A stretch of 64,000 nt of DNA from Candidatus Fimivivens faecavium. Its GTDB lineage: Bacteria; Bacillota; Clostridia; Oscillospirales; Ruminococcaceae. How positions within the stretch are numbered: position 1 is the stretch's first letter; each line of letters opens with the position of its first letter. The position numbers and the translations under genes were made by a program. Shown piece after piece: positions 26,885-34,982 of the stretch. The notes under the pieces were generated by a model. That model saw only the letters and a program-made list of their open reading frames with translations. It was not told the DNA's origin and made no database searches. The DNA lies in contig DVKH01000017.1 in NCBI GenBank assembly GCA_018716105.1, positions 1-64,000 of the forward strand, in the 5' to 3' direction.

Positions 26885-27579
26885 CTAATACCATCTCTTT
26901 CGCTTTAAGCAGACGATCATTCCCCCGGCAATCGCCGCCATCATAATGAAGCAGAGCGGATAGCCGTACCGTCAGCACAGCCCCGGCATGCGGAGAAAGA
27001 CCATGCCGTAAACCACCGCGGTCAAGTTGATCGGGATGGGCAGGGCCGAGACGGCCGCGAAAAGCTTGATCACCCCGTTCATCCGGTTGCTGATGCCGGA
27101 AAGACAGGGGCCGGGGAGATCGCCGAGCATCCCCCGGTATCGCTCGGTGATTACGGCCGCCCGCTTGATGCGTACACAAGCGTTGTGGAGGCAGGCGTCT
27201 TCGGCCAGGAGGCCGGTCCCGCCCCGCACCGCCACCTCTGTCGTCTCGCGCATCGGCCAGAGCGCGCTTTACCACCATCGTCGCGTCTTGTGCGCGTGAA
27301 TCTTCGCGAGCTGTTCCCTCAACCCGCTCGAGGACATGCTCCTCGAGCGCGCCGGTCCGGCGCCCGATCCTTTCGGGGATATTGAAATACCCCTGCACGA
27401 TGCCGCAGACGATGAAGGCCGAGGCGCTTTGCCGGCAGCCGCGCCTGTTCCTCGTCGATCCGGCCGATGTCGATCCGGCAGCCCTTCTCCCCCGTGTCCG
27501 CGGCGATAAAGGCCGCCGCGTTTGGACAGCCGGCGGTGATGATTCCGTTTTCGGGGTCATACCGGCGCTTTCGAATCAA
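26885..27579 (-). pseudogene. Decayed CorA-family magnesium transporter
   Basis: CorA-like segments appear in order but in different frames: MIRKRRYDPENGIITA at the N-terminus, YFNIPERIGRRTGALEEHV, then SNRMNGVIKLFAAVSALPIP and VYGMVFLRMPG, followed by a stop (TGA) and the last helix ending CLKRKRWY in the same reading direction. The ion-selectivity motif GMN reads GMV. The N-terminal domain is much shorter than in intact CorA. At least two frameshifts and one stop indicate a non-functional remnant. Confidence 0.75.
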
Positions 27580-27618
27580 CGGAGCCTCACTGCCCGTTCA
27601 AAGCGCGGCGGCTTTCTG

Positions 27619-28467
27619 TCATTGCAGATGATAGAGGTCCTGCTCAATGCAGAGCTTCGCGCGCTGGGCCGTCTTTTGGTCGGATTGGAGCGCGTTCTGG
27701 AGAAACTCCGGGTGCTCCAGCAGGAACGCCCGCATCGCCCCATGCGGCGCCTCGCGGAACGCCTCGAGCATCGCCCGCTGCGCCGGGCTGATCCGCCCGA
27801 TCCGCTCCGCAGCCTCGAACAGCCCGGAATCCACCGTCACCAGCGCGTGCGGCTCCACCCCGTGCTCCCGCAGGATGTCCGCGCCGCCCTGGTTGCGGTC
27901 GACAACCGAAATGCTCGCCGTCATCTTCCCGCCGAAGCCCCTGACCGCCGGAATCCACGCACGGACATAGCTGGAAGCCTCGGTCACGAGATCCGCGATG
28001 TGCAGGACCTCTCCCCCGCCGAGATCGGGGACCGGCGCGCTCGCCGTTCCGTCAAAGAGACGGCCCCCGCCGTTTTTGAAAATGGTGATGTGCGGTTTTT
28101 TGAGAAGGATCGCCGCCGGAAGCGAGAAGAACCAGTCGCGCCGCTCCCCGCCGGAAATCGCCGCGAACCGGCCCGGGGAAAGCGCCTTCGCCGCCGAGAC
28201 GATCTCGTCGATCGTCCCCCGGTAAACGGCGTTTTTCTCATACTGCGCCATCGCCGCCGCCGCAACCCGCGCGGAACAGCCGTCCGGCTCCCTGGCCGCC
28301 TCGTCGATGAGGGCCAGAAGCTCGTTCGCCTCCCGCTCGGAGCCGTAGAGAAAATGCGTGTTGATGTAATAGGGCCCGATGGTCCCGGAGGTGTACCAGA
28401 ACGGCTGCCCATCGGGGCAGACGCGCAGGGCGTTTGTCTCAAACAGCGCTTCAATCAGCTTCGGCAT
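27619..28467 (-). CDS. Divergent orotate phosphoribosyltransferase-like protein
   Basis: A 282-aa protein translated directly after pyrC. It resembles the longer PyrE-like proteins of Clostridial pyrimidine operons (FWYTSGTIGPYYINTHFLYG, then SGGERRDWFFSLPAA). The PRPP loop position reads VLHIADLVTEASS, so the usual glycines of the E-D-x-x-T-T-G-G-S motif are replaced. It probably makes OMP from orotate, but the altered loop leaves activity unproven. GGAGGAGG precedes the ATG. It is the third gene of pyrB-pyrC-this gene. Confidence 0.75.
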   Translation of the reverse strand: MPKLIEALFETNALRVCPDGQPFWYTSGTIGPYYINTHFLYGSEREANELLALIDEAAREPDGCSARVAAAAMAQYEKNAVYRGTIDEIVSAAKALSPGRFAAISGGERRDWFFSLPAAILLKKPHITIFKNGGGRLFDGTASAPVPDLGGGEVLHIADLVTEASSYVRAWIPAVRGFGGKMTASISVVDRNQGGADILREHGVEPHALVTVDSGLFEAAERIGRISPAQRAMLEAFREAPHGAMRAFLLEHPEFLQNALQSDQKTAQRAKLCIEQDLYHLQ

Positions 28468-28470
28468 GGT

Positions 28471-29769
28471 TTAAGCCTCCTCCTTTTTCTGGACCTTCGC
28501 GTCCCGGACCAGAATCCGCCCGCCGGCGACGGTGTGACGGACCCTTCCGGTCAGCTCCGCCCCGAGGAACGGCGTGTTCTTCGATTTCGATTCGATCTCC
28601 GCTTCGGTGAAAACCCATCTTTCCTCGAGATCCGCGAGGGTCAGATCGCAGGCCGCGCCCGCTTCCAGCCTTCCCGCCGGGAGCGAGAGAATGCGCGCCG
28701 GGTTCGCGCTCATGAGTTCGCAGAGCCGTTCCAGCGTGAGCTGGCCGGGCTTTACCAGGTGGGTGACGGCGAGCGCGAACGCCGTCTCAAAGCCGATCAG
28801 GCCGTTCGCCGCGCGGTCGAATTCACAGTTTTTCGCGTCCGCCCCGTGCGGCGCGTGGTCGGTTGCGATCGCGTCGATCGTCCCGTCCCGAAGCCCCTCG
28901 ATCACCGCGAGCCGGTCGGCTTCCGAGCGCAGCGGCGGGTTCACCTTCGCGAGGGTGTTATAGCCCATGCAGGCCTCGTCGTTGAGCGAAAAATAGTGCG
29001 GGCAGGTTTCGCAGGTGACCTTCACCCCTCTGGCCTTCGCCTCGCGGATGAGCTGGATTCCCGCCCCGTTGCTCACATGCGCGATGTGCACCGGGACGCC
29101 GAGGTATTCCGCGAGCAGAATTTCCCGCGCGATCATCGAGTTTTCGGCGACGGTCGGATTCCCCCGAAGGCCGAGGATCGACGCGGTCAGCCCTTCGTTC
29201 ATCGCGCCGTCGTCCACAAGGTCGAGATCCTCGCAGTGGGAGATGACAACCATCCCCATCCCCGCCGCGTACTGCATCGCGTTTTTCATCAGCACGCCGC
29301 TCGACACCGGGCAGCCGTCGTCCGAAAATGCGACCGCGCCGAAGCGGCGCATCTGGTCCATCTCGGCAAGTTCCTTGCCCATCAGGCCCTTTGAGACCGC
29401 GCCGATCGGATAGACCTTCGCAAAGCCCGCGTCCTCCGCCCGCATTTTGATGAACGACGTCACCGAAGAATTGTCGTTGACCGGCGCGGTGTTCGGCATG
29501 CAGCAGACCGACGTAAAGCCGCCCTTGGCCGCCGCCGCCGTCCCGGTCCGGATCTCCTCCTTGCCCTCGAAGCCCGGCTCCCGCAGGTGGCAGTGCATGT
29601 CCACCAGGCCCGGGAACACATGCAGCCCCGCCGCGTCGAGGATCTCGGCCCCTTCCGCGTCCAGCTTCTTCCCGATCTTCACAATCACGCCGTCTTCGGC
29701 GAGGATATCGAGCGGCTCGCAGCCCTGCGGCCGGACAACCGTCCCGTTTTTGATCAGCAGTCTGTTCAT
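28471..29769 (-). CDS. pyrC: Dihydroorotase
   Basis: Cyclises carbamoyl aspartate to dihydroorotate. It is an amidohydrolase of 432 aa with the metal-binding VDMHCHLREPGFE, MPNTAPVNDN, HCEDLDLVDDG and IATDHAPHG signatures. It begins one base after the pyrB stop region and is followed by the PyrE-like gene 3 nt on, so the three are one operon controlled from the promoter at 31088-31116. Confidence 0.96.
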   Translation of the reverse strand: MNRLLIKNGTVVRPQGCEPLDILAEDGVIVKIGKKLDAEGAEILDAAGLHVFPGLVDMHCHLREPGFEGKEEIRTGTAAAAKGGFTSVCCMPNTAPVNDNSSVTSFIKMRAEDAGFAKVYPIGAVSKGLMGKELAEMDQMRRFGAVAFSDDGCPVSSGVLMKNAMQYAAGMGMVVISHCEDLDLVDDGAMNEGLTASILGLRGNPTVAENSMIAREILLAEYLGVPVHIAHVSNGAGIQLIREAKARGVKVTCETCPHYFSLNDEACMGYNTLAKVNPPLRSEADRLAVIEGLRDGTIDAIATDHAPHGADAKNCEFDRAANGLIGFETAFALAVTHLVKPGQLTLERLCELMSANPARILSLPAGRLEAGAACDLTLADLEERWVFTEAEIESKSKNTPFLGAELTGRVRHTVAGGRILVRDAKVQKKEEA

Positions 29770-29770
29770 C

Positions 29771-30709
29771 TTATCTCCCCTCCCTGTGGTTGATCAGCAG
29801 GTCGAGCACCGCCATGCGCACCGAGGCGCCGTTGGTGACCTGCCCGGTGATCTGCGAAACGCCGCTGTCCATCAGCGCCGAGGAAAGCTCCACCCCGCGG
29901 TTGACCGGGCCGGGATGCATCACGATCACATCTTTTTTCGCGAGCCTGATGTTTTTGGGGTTGAGGCCCGACACCCGCGCGTATTCCCCGAACGACGGGA
30001 ACAGCCCCGCGGCCTGCCGCTCGAGCTGAATCCGGAGCGCGATCACCACGTCCGCCCCCTCGAGGGCTTCGCGGACGTCCTGCGTCACCTCGAGATTCCC
30101 GACCTGTTCGATGTCCCGCGGCAGAAGGGTCCGAAGGCCGCAGAAGGTCACCTTCGCCCCAAGCTTCTGGAGCGCCCAGAGGTCGCTCCGCGCGACCCGG
30201 CTGTGGAGGATGTCGCCGACAATCGCGACTTTGAGCCCCTCGAAGCCGCCCTTGCAGCGCCGGATGGTCAGCATGTCCAGCAGCGCCTGGGTCGGGTGCT
30301 CGTTGAGGCCGTCGCCGGCGTTCAGGACCGGGCACGGGACGTTTTTTGCGAGCAGCCACGGCGCGCCCGAGGACGGATGCCGCATAACGATCGCGTCGGT
30401 CCCCATCGCGGCGATGTTCCGCCCGGTGTCGATCAGCGTTTCGCCCTTCGCGACGCTCGAGGCTGCGGCGGCGATGTTCGCCGACGAAGCGCCGAGGTAT
30501 TTCGCCGCGAGTTCAAAGGAAGTTCTCGTCCGCGTGCTGTTCTCATAGAACAGAATCTGAACCGATTTGCCCCGAAGGGTCTGGTTCTGCGCCTTGTCGC
30601 CGGAGACGACGATTTTCCGCATCTCCTCGGCGTGGTCCAGGATGCCGGCGATCTCCTCTTTCGTCAGCTCCCGGATGCCGAGCAGGTCCTTTCCGTGCAG
30701 TGAAACCAT
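29771..30709 (-). CDS. pyrB: Aspartate carbamoyltransferase catalytic subunit
   Basis: Condenses carbamoyl phosphate with aspartate, the committed step of UMP synthesis. The carbamoyl-phosphate motif FYENSTRTRTSFE and the MHPGPVNRG stretch are intact. The chosen start at 30709 (MVSLHGKDLL) gives 312 aa, the normal size. The frame is open to 30835, but that extension is GC-rich and unconserved. No pyrI regulatory subunit lies next to it in the window. Confidence 0.95.
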   Translation of the reverse strand: MVSLHGKDLLGIRELTKEEIAGILDHAEEMRKIVVSGDKAQNQTLRGKSVQILFYENSTRTRTSFELAAKYLGASSANIAAAASSVAKGETLIDTGRNIAAMGTDAIVMRHPSSGAPWLLAKNVPCPVLNAGDGLNEHPTQALLDMLTIRRCKGGFEGLKVAIVGDILHSRVARSDLWALQKLGAKVTFCGLRTLLPRDIEQVGNLEVTQDVREALEGADVVIALRIQLERQAAGLFPSFGEYARVSGLNPKNIRLAKKDVIVMHPGPVNRGVELSSALMDSGVSQITGQVTNGASVRMAVLDLLINHREGR

Positions 30710-31066
30710 GTGTTTGACCATCCTTTCCCGATGTTCGTCTCCCCCGCCCGGCCGGCGGCGCGCGCATCCGCGCCCCTTCCCCGGCGGAGCCCGCGCTGGT
30801 TGAGCGTTGTCTGGAAGTTCTTTCCGACAGAACAAAACAGCAAGAATACTCCTGCTGTTTCAAAAAGAAAACGATGAAGCTGTCGCCGGGTGGAACGGAC
30901 GGAAGCGCCGGAGAGAGCATGTCCCAATCTGCATTTCCATCCTCCTGTCCGCCCTGATCTGGCTTTTTGGATATGATCCACTTACGCGCCCCGCGCGAAA
31001 GAGATCATTGGCCATCCTAAGCCGGTTCCCGCCTTTGAAAGGCGGGGAGGCGTTGGCCAATCCATC
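30710..31066 (-). promoter_or_regulatory. Long structured leader of the pyr operon
   Basis: About 360 nt lie between the promoter and pyrB. A branched structure is apparent near 31005-31062: TTGGCC pairs with GGCCAA around an inner CCCGCCTTT/AAAGGCGGG hairpin. Lower down, CAGCAGGAGTATTCTTGCTG can fold. I found no match to the PyrR-binding loop and no known riboswitch class, so it may be an attenuator of a different kind. No gene is supported here. Confidence 0.4.
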
Positions 31067-31116
31067 GTATCATATCGCTTTGCGGATATGATACCACGTT
31101 TGAGGCCTCCTGTAAA
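31067..31116 (-). promoter_or_regulatory. pyr operon promoter overlapped by a perfect palindrome
   Basis: On the minus strand TTTACA (31111-31116) and TATCAT (31088-31093) are 17 bp apart. The -10 box lies inside an inverted repeat with 10-bp perfect arms (GTATCATATC at 31067-31076, GATATGATAC at 31085-31094) and an 8-bp centre. Such a site over the -10 and start point suggests a repressor operator. The repressor is unknown; the XRE protein encoded next door (31158-31499) is one candidate. Confidence 0.65.
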
Positions 31117-31157
31117 TCGCCGAACCGAACAAAAAAGGGACGCCGAAAGCGTCCCAA

Positions 31158-31499
31158 TTATGCACCCAGTTCTCTTTTGAGGCGGATGCACTCGGAAAAG
31201 AACCGGATTTCTGACTCCGACAGCGAATCCACTTGCAGATGGAGGCGCTCGCGCGCTTCTGTTCCAGCGCACTCGCCGGAAGCGAGTACTTTTAAGTCAT
31301 TGCCCAGCAGAGAATTTGCATCCGCGCCAAGCGCGTTCGCAATTCCGACAAACACCTCCAGAGAGATGTTTTCGCGGCCGTTTTCAATCCTGCTGAGATA
31401 TTTCTCATTGATCCCGGCGGCTTCCGAAACGACGGCCTGCGTTTTCTTCTGCTCAAGCCTTAACTTTTTCATCATCTGCCCGATTTTCAAATAGTTCAT
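31158..31499 (-). CDS. XRE-family transcriptional regulator
   Basis: A 113-aa protein. The N-terminal helix-turn-helix is clear (MMKKLRLEQKKTQAVVSEAAG, INEKYLSRIENGRENISLEV), and a short C-terminal helical region follows (SEIRFFSECIRLKREL). The ATG at 31499 is taken because the longer frame begins with TTG and lacks a ribosome binding site. It lies just upstream of the pyr promoter and is divergent from the zinc-finger gene at 31623. Confidence 0.85.
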   Translation of the reverse strand: MNYLKIGQMMKKLRLEQKKTQAVVSEAAGINEKYLSRIENGRENISLEVFVGIANALGADANSLLGNDLKVLASGECAGTEARERLHLQVDSLSESEIRFFSECIRLKRELGA

Positions 31500-31622
31500 C
31501 GAACGCCCTACCCACACCAATTACAGTTTGACTCTATTCCCACTATATAAGGTTGACCGGCTGTGAATAACTATCCATAATGGAGTTTAGTTAACTATTA
31601 TGAACTAACAGTTGGTGTTTTT

Positions 31623-31952
31623 ATGTCAGAGCTGAAATTCAAAAGCAACGATTCTGAACCTTTTTCCACAGAACCCATCGATTCAGAAGGCCGCGTCCAA
31701 CTTCCTACCCCGTTTCTCTCCTCCCTTCCGGAGGGGAAGCCCGCCCTCGCCGACCTCTATGTTCTCGACCCGCTCGGCGGGGTGCTCGTCCTTTCCCACG
31801 AAAACCGCTGCGAATCCTGCGGCGCGGGCGGCGTCCTGCTTCCCATCGGCGGGCGGACGCTCTGCCCGTCCTGTGCGAAACAGCGGTACGGCCGAAAGAA
31901 CGAAAACGGCTTCTGGATTCTGGATGAAAACGCGCCGCCGCGGGACACTTAA
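31623..31952 (+). CDS. Small zinc-finger protein with possible AbrB-like N-terminus
   Basis: A 109-aa protein that I do not recognise as a named family. The N-terminal half (PIDSEGRVQLPTPFLSSL) resembles the swapped-hairpin strand pattern of AbrB/MraZ-like DNA-binding proteins. The C-terminal half has CESCG and CPSC, a likely zinc site. It is divergently arranged with the XRE regulator, sharing a 120-bp AT-rich intergenic region. Confidence 0.55.
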   Translation: MSELKFKSNDSEPFSTEPIDSEGRVQLPTPFLSSLPEGKPALADLYVLDPLGGVLVLSHENRCESCGAGGVLLPIGGRTLCPSCAKQRYGRKNENGFWILDENAPPRDT

Positions 31953-32040
31953 AAAAAGAGAACCCGCCGGCCATATCATGGACGCGCGGCGGGCGTTCTG
32001 GTAGAATACCGGAAAAGGAATCCGACAGGAGGGCTCCGAC

Positions 32041-32634
32041 ATGAAAAATCAGTTCGCCATTCTGCTGTCCGCCGCGCTTCTCGCTCTGTCCGGCTGCGCC
32101 GCCCCGGCCGCCGCGGAGAAAGCGCCGCTGCTGGCCCGCGCGGAGCTGACCGAAGCGGAACAGAACATCCTCGACCTCGCAGGCGTGGAGGATCCGCTCC
32201 ATCTCTATTCCTTCCACGCCGGGGAAGAAATCCAGTCGGCCGAGATCGCGTTGCTCCTCCTCCAGGACGGCGCGTGGAAGCGGGAGGCCGGCTCCGCTTT
32301 CTCGCTCGATTCCCCGTCGGGAAGAATCGCCCTCACGTTCCGGGAAGACGGGAGCCGCCGGATCGCCCTCTCGGACGGAAGCGGCTTTACCGCGTGGGAT
32401 TCGGGCGCGCAGCCGCACGAGCCTTTGGAAGGAATCGGCCGCGCCGCCGCCTGGGAGGACAGCCTCGCCATCGCGCCGAACGTCCCGCTCCCTTTGATGA
32501 TAGAATATGCTTCTTCAGGCAATTCCCTCGCCGCCTGCAGCCCGGACGCCGTATTCTCGAAGCCGGAAACGCTCGAAGGCTATGATTCGGTCCGCGCCGT
32601 CACCGTCACCTTTTACGACCATCCGCTGAGCTGA
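32041..32634 (+). CDS. Putative lipoprotein
   Basis: A 197-aa protein. The N-terminus is a lipoprotein signal (FAILLSAALLALSGC, Cys at residue 19). The mature part is acidic, has no other membrane segments, and matches no family I recognise. It is probably anchored on the outer face of the cell membrane. The GNAT gene follows after 27 nt and may be co-transcribed. Confidence 0.7.
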   Translation: MKNQFAILLSAALLALSGCAAPAAAEKAPLLARAELTEAEQNILDLAGVEDPLHLYSFHAGEEIQSAEIALLLLQDGAWKREAGSAFSLDSPSGRIALTFREDGSRRIALSDGSGFTAWDSGAQPHEPLEGIGRAAAWEDSLAIAPNVPLPLMIEYASSGNSLAACSPDAVFSKPETLEGYDSVRAVTVTFYDHPLS

Positions 32635-32661
32635 AACGCCCCTTTGAAAGGAGAACGCCTC

Positions 32662-33462
32662 ATGATTATGCCTGCGCGCGACGGCCTGTCGGGGATCCAG
32701 CGCCTTTTCAACCCGGACGATGTCATCGTCCGCGCCTGCCTGGAGGGGATCCTCGGGAAGGTCTCGGCGCTGTTCGACCGGGAGGGAAAACCCGTCTCGG
32801 CCCGCACCATCGTCGGGGACTTCTGCCATTTGGCGGGCGAGGCGAACCCCGCGCTCCTGCGCGGCCTCCCCACCGCGACAGAGCGCCCGAACCTGATCCT
32901 GATCCCGGAGGGCCGCGCCTGGGAAGCGCTGATCGAATCGGAGTTCGCCGGGCGCTTCGCCCGCTTTCCCCGTTATGCGACGGCGCGGGACCCCGCCGCC
33001 TTCGACCGCGAACGGCTCGCGGGCTTCGTGAAGAAGCTCCCGGTCTTCTATGGCATCCGGCCGATCGACAGGGCCCTTCACCGCGCCGCCCTCGCGCAGG
33101 AGTGGTCGCGGGACCTCTGCTCCAACTTCCCCTCGTGGGACGCCTGGCAGGCGTTCGGCGCCGGCTTCGTGGTTTTGAAGGAGGGTGAACCCGTCTGCGG
33201 CGCAGCCTCGTATGCCGCCTCGTCGGATGCGATTGAGATCGAGATCGACACCAGGGCGGACCACCGCAGGCGCGGCCTCGCCCGCGCGGCGGCGGCGAAG
33301 CTGATTCTCGCCTGCCTCGACCGCGGCGTCTACCCGGGCTGGGACGCCGCGAACCGCGAATCCCTCGCGCTCGCCGAACAGCTCGGCTACCGCCCCGGCC
33401 GCGAATACCCCGCCTATTCGGTCTCCGGCGCCAGAATCCCGGACGGACGGCCGAAAAGGTGA
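32662..33462 (+). CDS. GNAT-family acetyltransferase
   Basis: A 266-aa protein whose C-terminal third carries the acetyl-CoA fold (IEIEIDTRADHRRRGLARAAAAKLIL, with the R-x-x-G loop) and ends with SLALAEQLGYR. The N-terminal part is a separate domain, as in PF12746-type acetyltransferases. The ATG at 32662 has AGGAG 8 nt upstream; the frame also has an upstream TTG. Substrate unknown. Confidence 0.8.
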   Translation: MIMPARDGLSGIQRLFNPDDVIVRACLEGILGKVSALFDREGKPVSARTIVGDFCHLAGEANPALLRGLPTATERPNLILIPEGRAWEALIESEFAGRFARFPRYATARDPAAFDRERLAGFVKKLPVFYGIRPIDRALHRAALAQEWSRDLCSNFPSWDAWQAFGAGFVVLKEGEPVCGAASYAASSDAIEIEIDTRADHRRRGLARAAAAKLILACLDRGVYPGWDAANRESLALAEQLGYRPGREYPAYSVSGARIPDGRPKR

Positions 33463-33912
33463 AGCCGGCGGCAAAATCTGACCGGCGCTTCAGGATCAGA
33501 CAGCCGGCCGCAGGGCAAGCCCCAAATATCTGACGGTTTCAAAGCTTTCCGCGAATCGCCGAATAGCAACGGCCTCTTTCTTTTGGGAAAAATCGAAACG
33601 CCGCTCTCCGTCCCTGCGAACAGCCATATGGCGTCGACCGCTCCCCCTTCAGGGCGAACGTAACGCCCCCGCGTACCAGCGAATGGCCGAATGGCATCAT
33701 TCGCTTTCTCCTTCGGGGGTGACAGGAGGATTTTCGAGCGGCAAGCGAGGAAATCCGACGTCAAGAGGGGGCGACAGCAACATTTTTGAGCGGCCGGCCG
33801 AAAAAACGCTGCGTCAAAAGGGGGCGGCGCCCCCTATGAAAAAATGAGACGAATCACACCAAACAACCAGTACAACAAATACGTCTTATTTTTGCAGGGC
33901 CTCCTATGAAGG
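33463..33912. other. Intergenic region with repeat-like sequence
   Basis: About 450 bp with no credible gene. Between 33715 and 33835 two imperfect copies of a ~50-bp unit occur (a TTTTCGAGCGG or TTTTTGAGCGG core, then GGGGGC). A weaker relative is at 25100-25170. The 3' part, around 33840-33900, is AT-rich. Confidence 0.45.
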
Positions 33913-33948
33913 ACAAACGCCCCGCGCATCTTCGCGGGGCGTTTGTCT
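33913..33948. terminator. Terminator of the glyoxylate operon
   Basis: GACAAACGCCCCGCG pairs with CGCGGGGCGTTTGTC around a 6-base loop, 27 bp after the stop of the hydroxyacid dehydrogenase gene. Confidence 0.85.
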
Positions 33949-33974
33949 ATTAGAAAAGAGTTGAAAATGGCAGT

Positions 33975-34934
33975 TTACGGGTTCACAACGTTGATCGGTT
34001 TTCCGTCGATAAACGCTTTGAGATCATCCGCTGCGATGTCCATCAGGCGCTGGCGGCTCTCCTTCGGCGCCCAGGCAATGTGCGGGGTGATAATGCAGTT
34101 CTTCGCCGTCAGAAGCGGGTTGCCGCCCTGGATCGGCTCGGCCGAAACCACGTCGACCGCCGCGCCGAACACCTTGCCGGAGTTGAGCGCCTCGGCCAGG
34201 TCGGCCTCGTTGATCAGCGGCCCGCGGGAGGTGTTGATGATGATCACGCCGTCCTTCATCTTCGCGATGTTCTCCTTGTTGATGATGCCCCGGGTCTCGG
34301 GGAACAGCGGGCAGTGGAGCGAAATCACGTCGGATTTGGCGAGCAGCTCGTCGAGCCCGGCGTATTTTAACGTCTCGGATTCGAGCGCCCTGTCCGGGCG
34401 GCCTCCGAACGCGAGCACGTTCATCCCAAACGCCTGGGCGATCTTTCCAGCCATCCGGCCGATCCGTCCGAAGCCGATGATTCCCATCGTCTTGCCGGCA
34501 AGCTCGATCAGCGGGCGCTTCCAGAAGCACCAGTCGCCGTTGCGCTCCCACTCGCCGCTGTGGCAGGCCTCGCTGTGCAGCCAGACATGGTGGCAGATCT
34601 CGAGCAGCAGCGCGAACACATACTGCGAAACCGCGGTTGTGCCGTAGGTCGGGATGTTGCAGACCGGGATGCCGCGCTCCTTTGCGCAGGCCACGTCCAC
34701 GACGTCGTAGCCGGTGGCGAGCACGCCGACATACTTGATCGACGGGCAGGCCTCGAAGGTCTCGCGTGTCAGCGGGACCTTGTTGACGATCACCGCGTCC
34801 GCGTCGCCAATCCGCTCGACAATCTTGCCGGCGGGGGTGCGGTCGTAGACGGTCAGCTCGCCAAGAGCCTCAAAGCCCTCCCAGGAGAGGTCCCCGGGGT
34901 TCTCGGTGTAGCCGTCGAGAATCACAATCTTCAT
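33975..34934 (-). CDS. D-2-hydroxyacid dehydrogenase, hydroxypyruvate/glycerate type
   Basis: An NAD(P)-dependent dehydrogenase of 319 aa. The Rossmann motif is MGIIGFGRIGRMAG; catalytic Arg lies in NTSRGPLI, Glu in VVSAEP and His in TPHIAW. It is close to glycerate dehydrogenase/hydroxypyruvate reductase. In this operon it would reduce hydroxypyruvate (or tartronate semialdehyde) to glycerate. The ATG at 34934 has GGAGG 8 nt upstream and replaces one five codons earlier. It is the last of three genes. Confidence 0.88.
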   Translation of the reverse strand: MKIVILDGYTENPGDLSWEGFEALGELTVYDRTPAGKIVERIGDADAVIVNKVPLTRETFEACPSIKYVGVLATGYDVVDVACAKERGIPVCNIPTYGTTAVSQYVFALLLEICHHVWLHSEACHSGEWERNGDWCFWKRPLIELAGKTMGIIGFGRIGRMAGKIAQAFGMNVLAFGGRPDRALESETLKYAGLDELLAKSDVISLHCPLFPETRGIINKENIAKMKDGVIIINTSRGPLINEADLAEALNSGKVFGAAVDVVSAEPIQGGNPLLTAKNCIITPHIAWAPKESRQRLMDIAADDLKAFIDGKPINVVNP

Positions 34935-34982
34935 GTGGAGTTCCTCCATTTCAGTTGAGAGTTTGGCCCTTTTCCGGAGGGC

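Noticed and set aside
27382..29394. A 670-codon plus-strand frame opposite the pyr genes
   Set aside because: It lies antisense to well-supported pyrE-like and pyrC genes, has an Arg/Pro/Gly-rich composition and no ribosome binding site or domain. It is the mirror of GC-rich third positions.
30710..31066. PyrR attenuator or known riboswitch before pyrB
   Set aside because: No match to the PyrR-binding loop or to a riboswitch consensus that I can recognise. Recorded only as an unknown structured leader.
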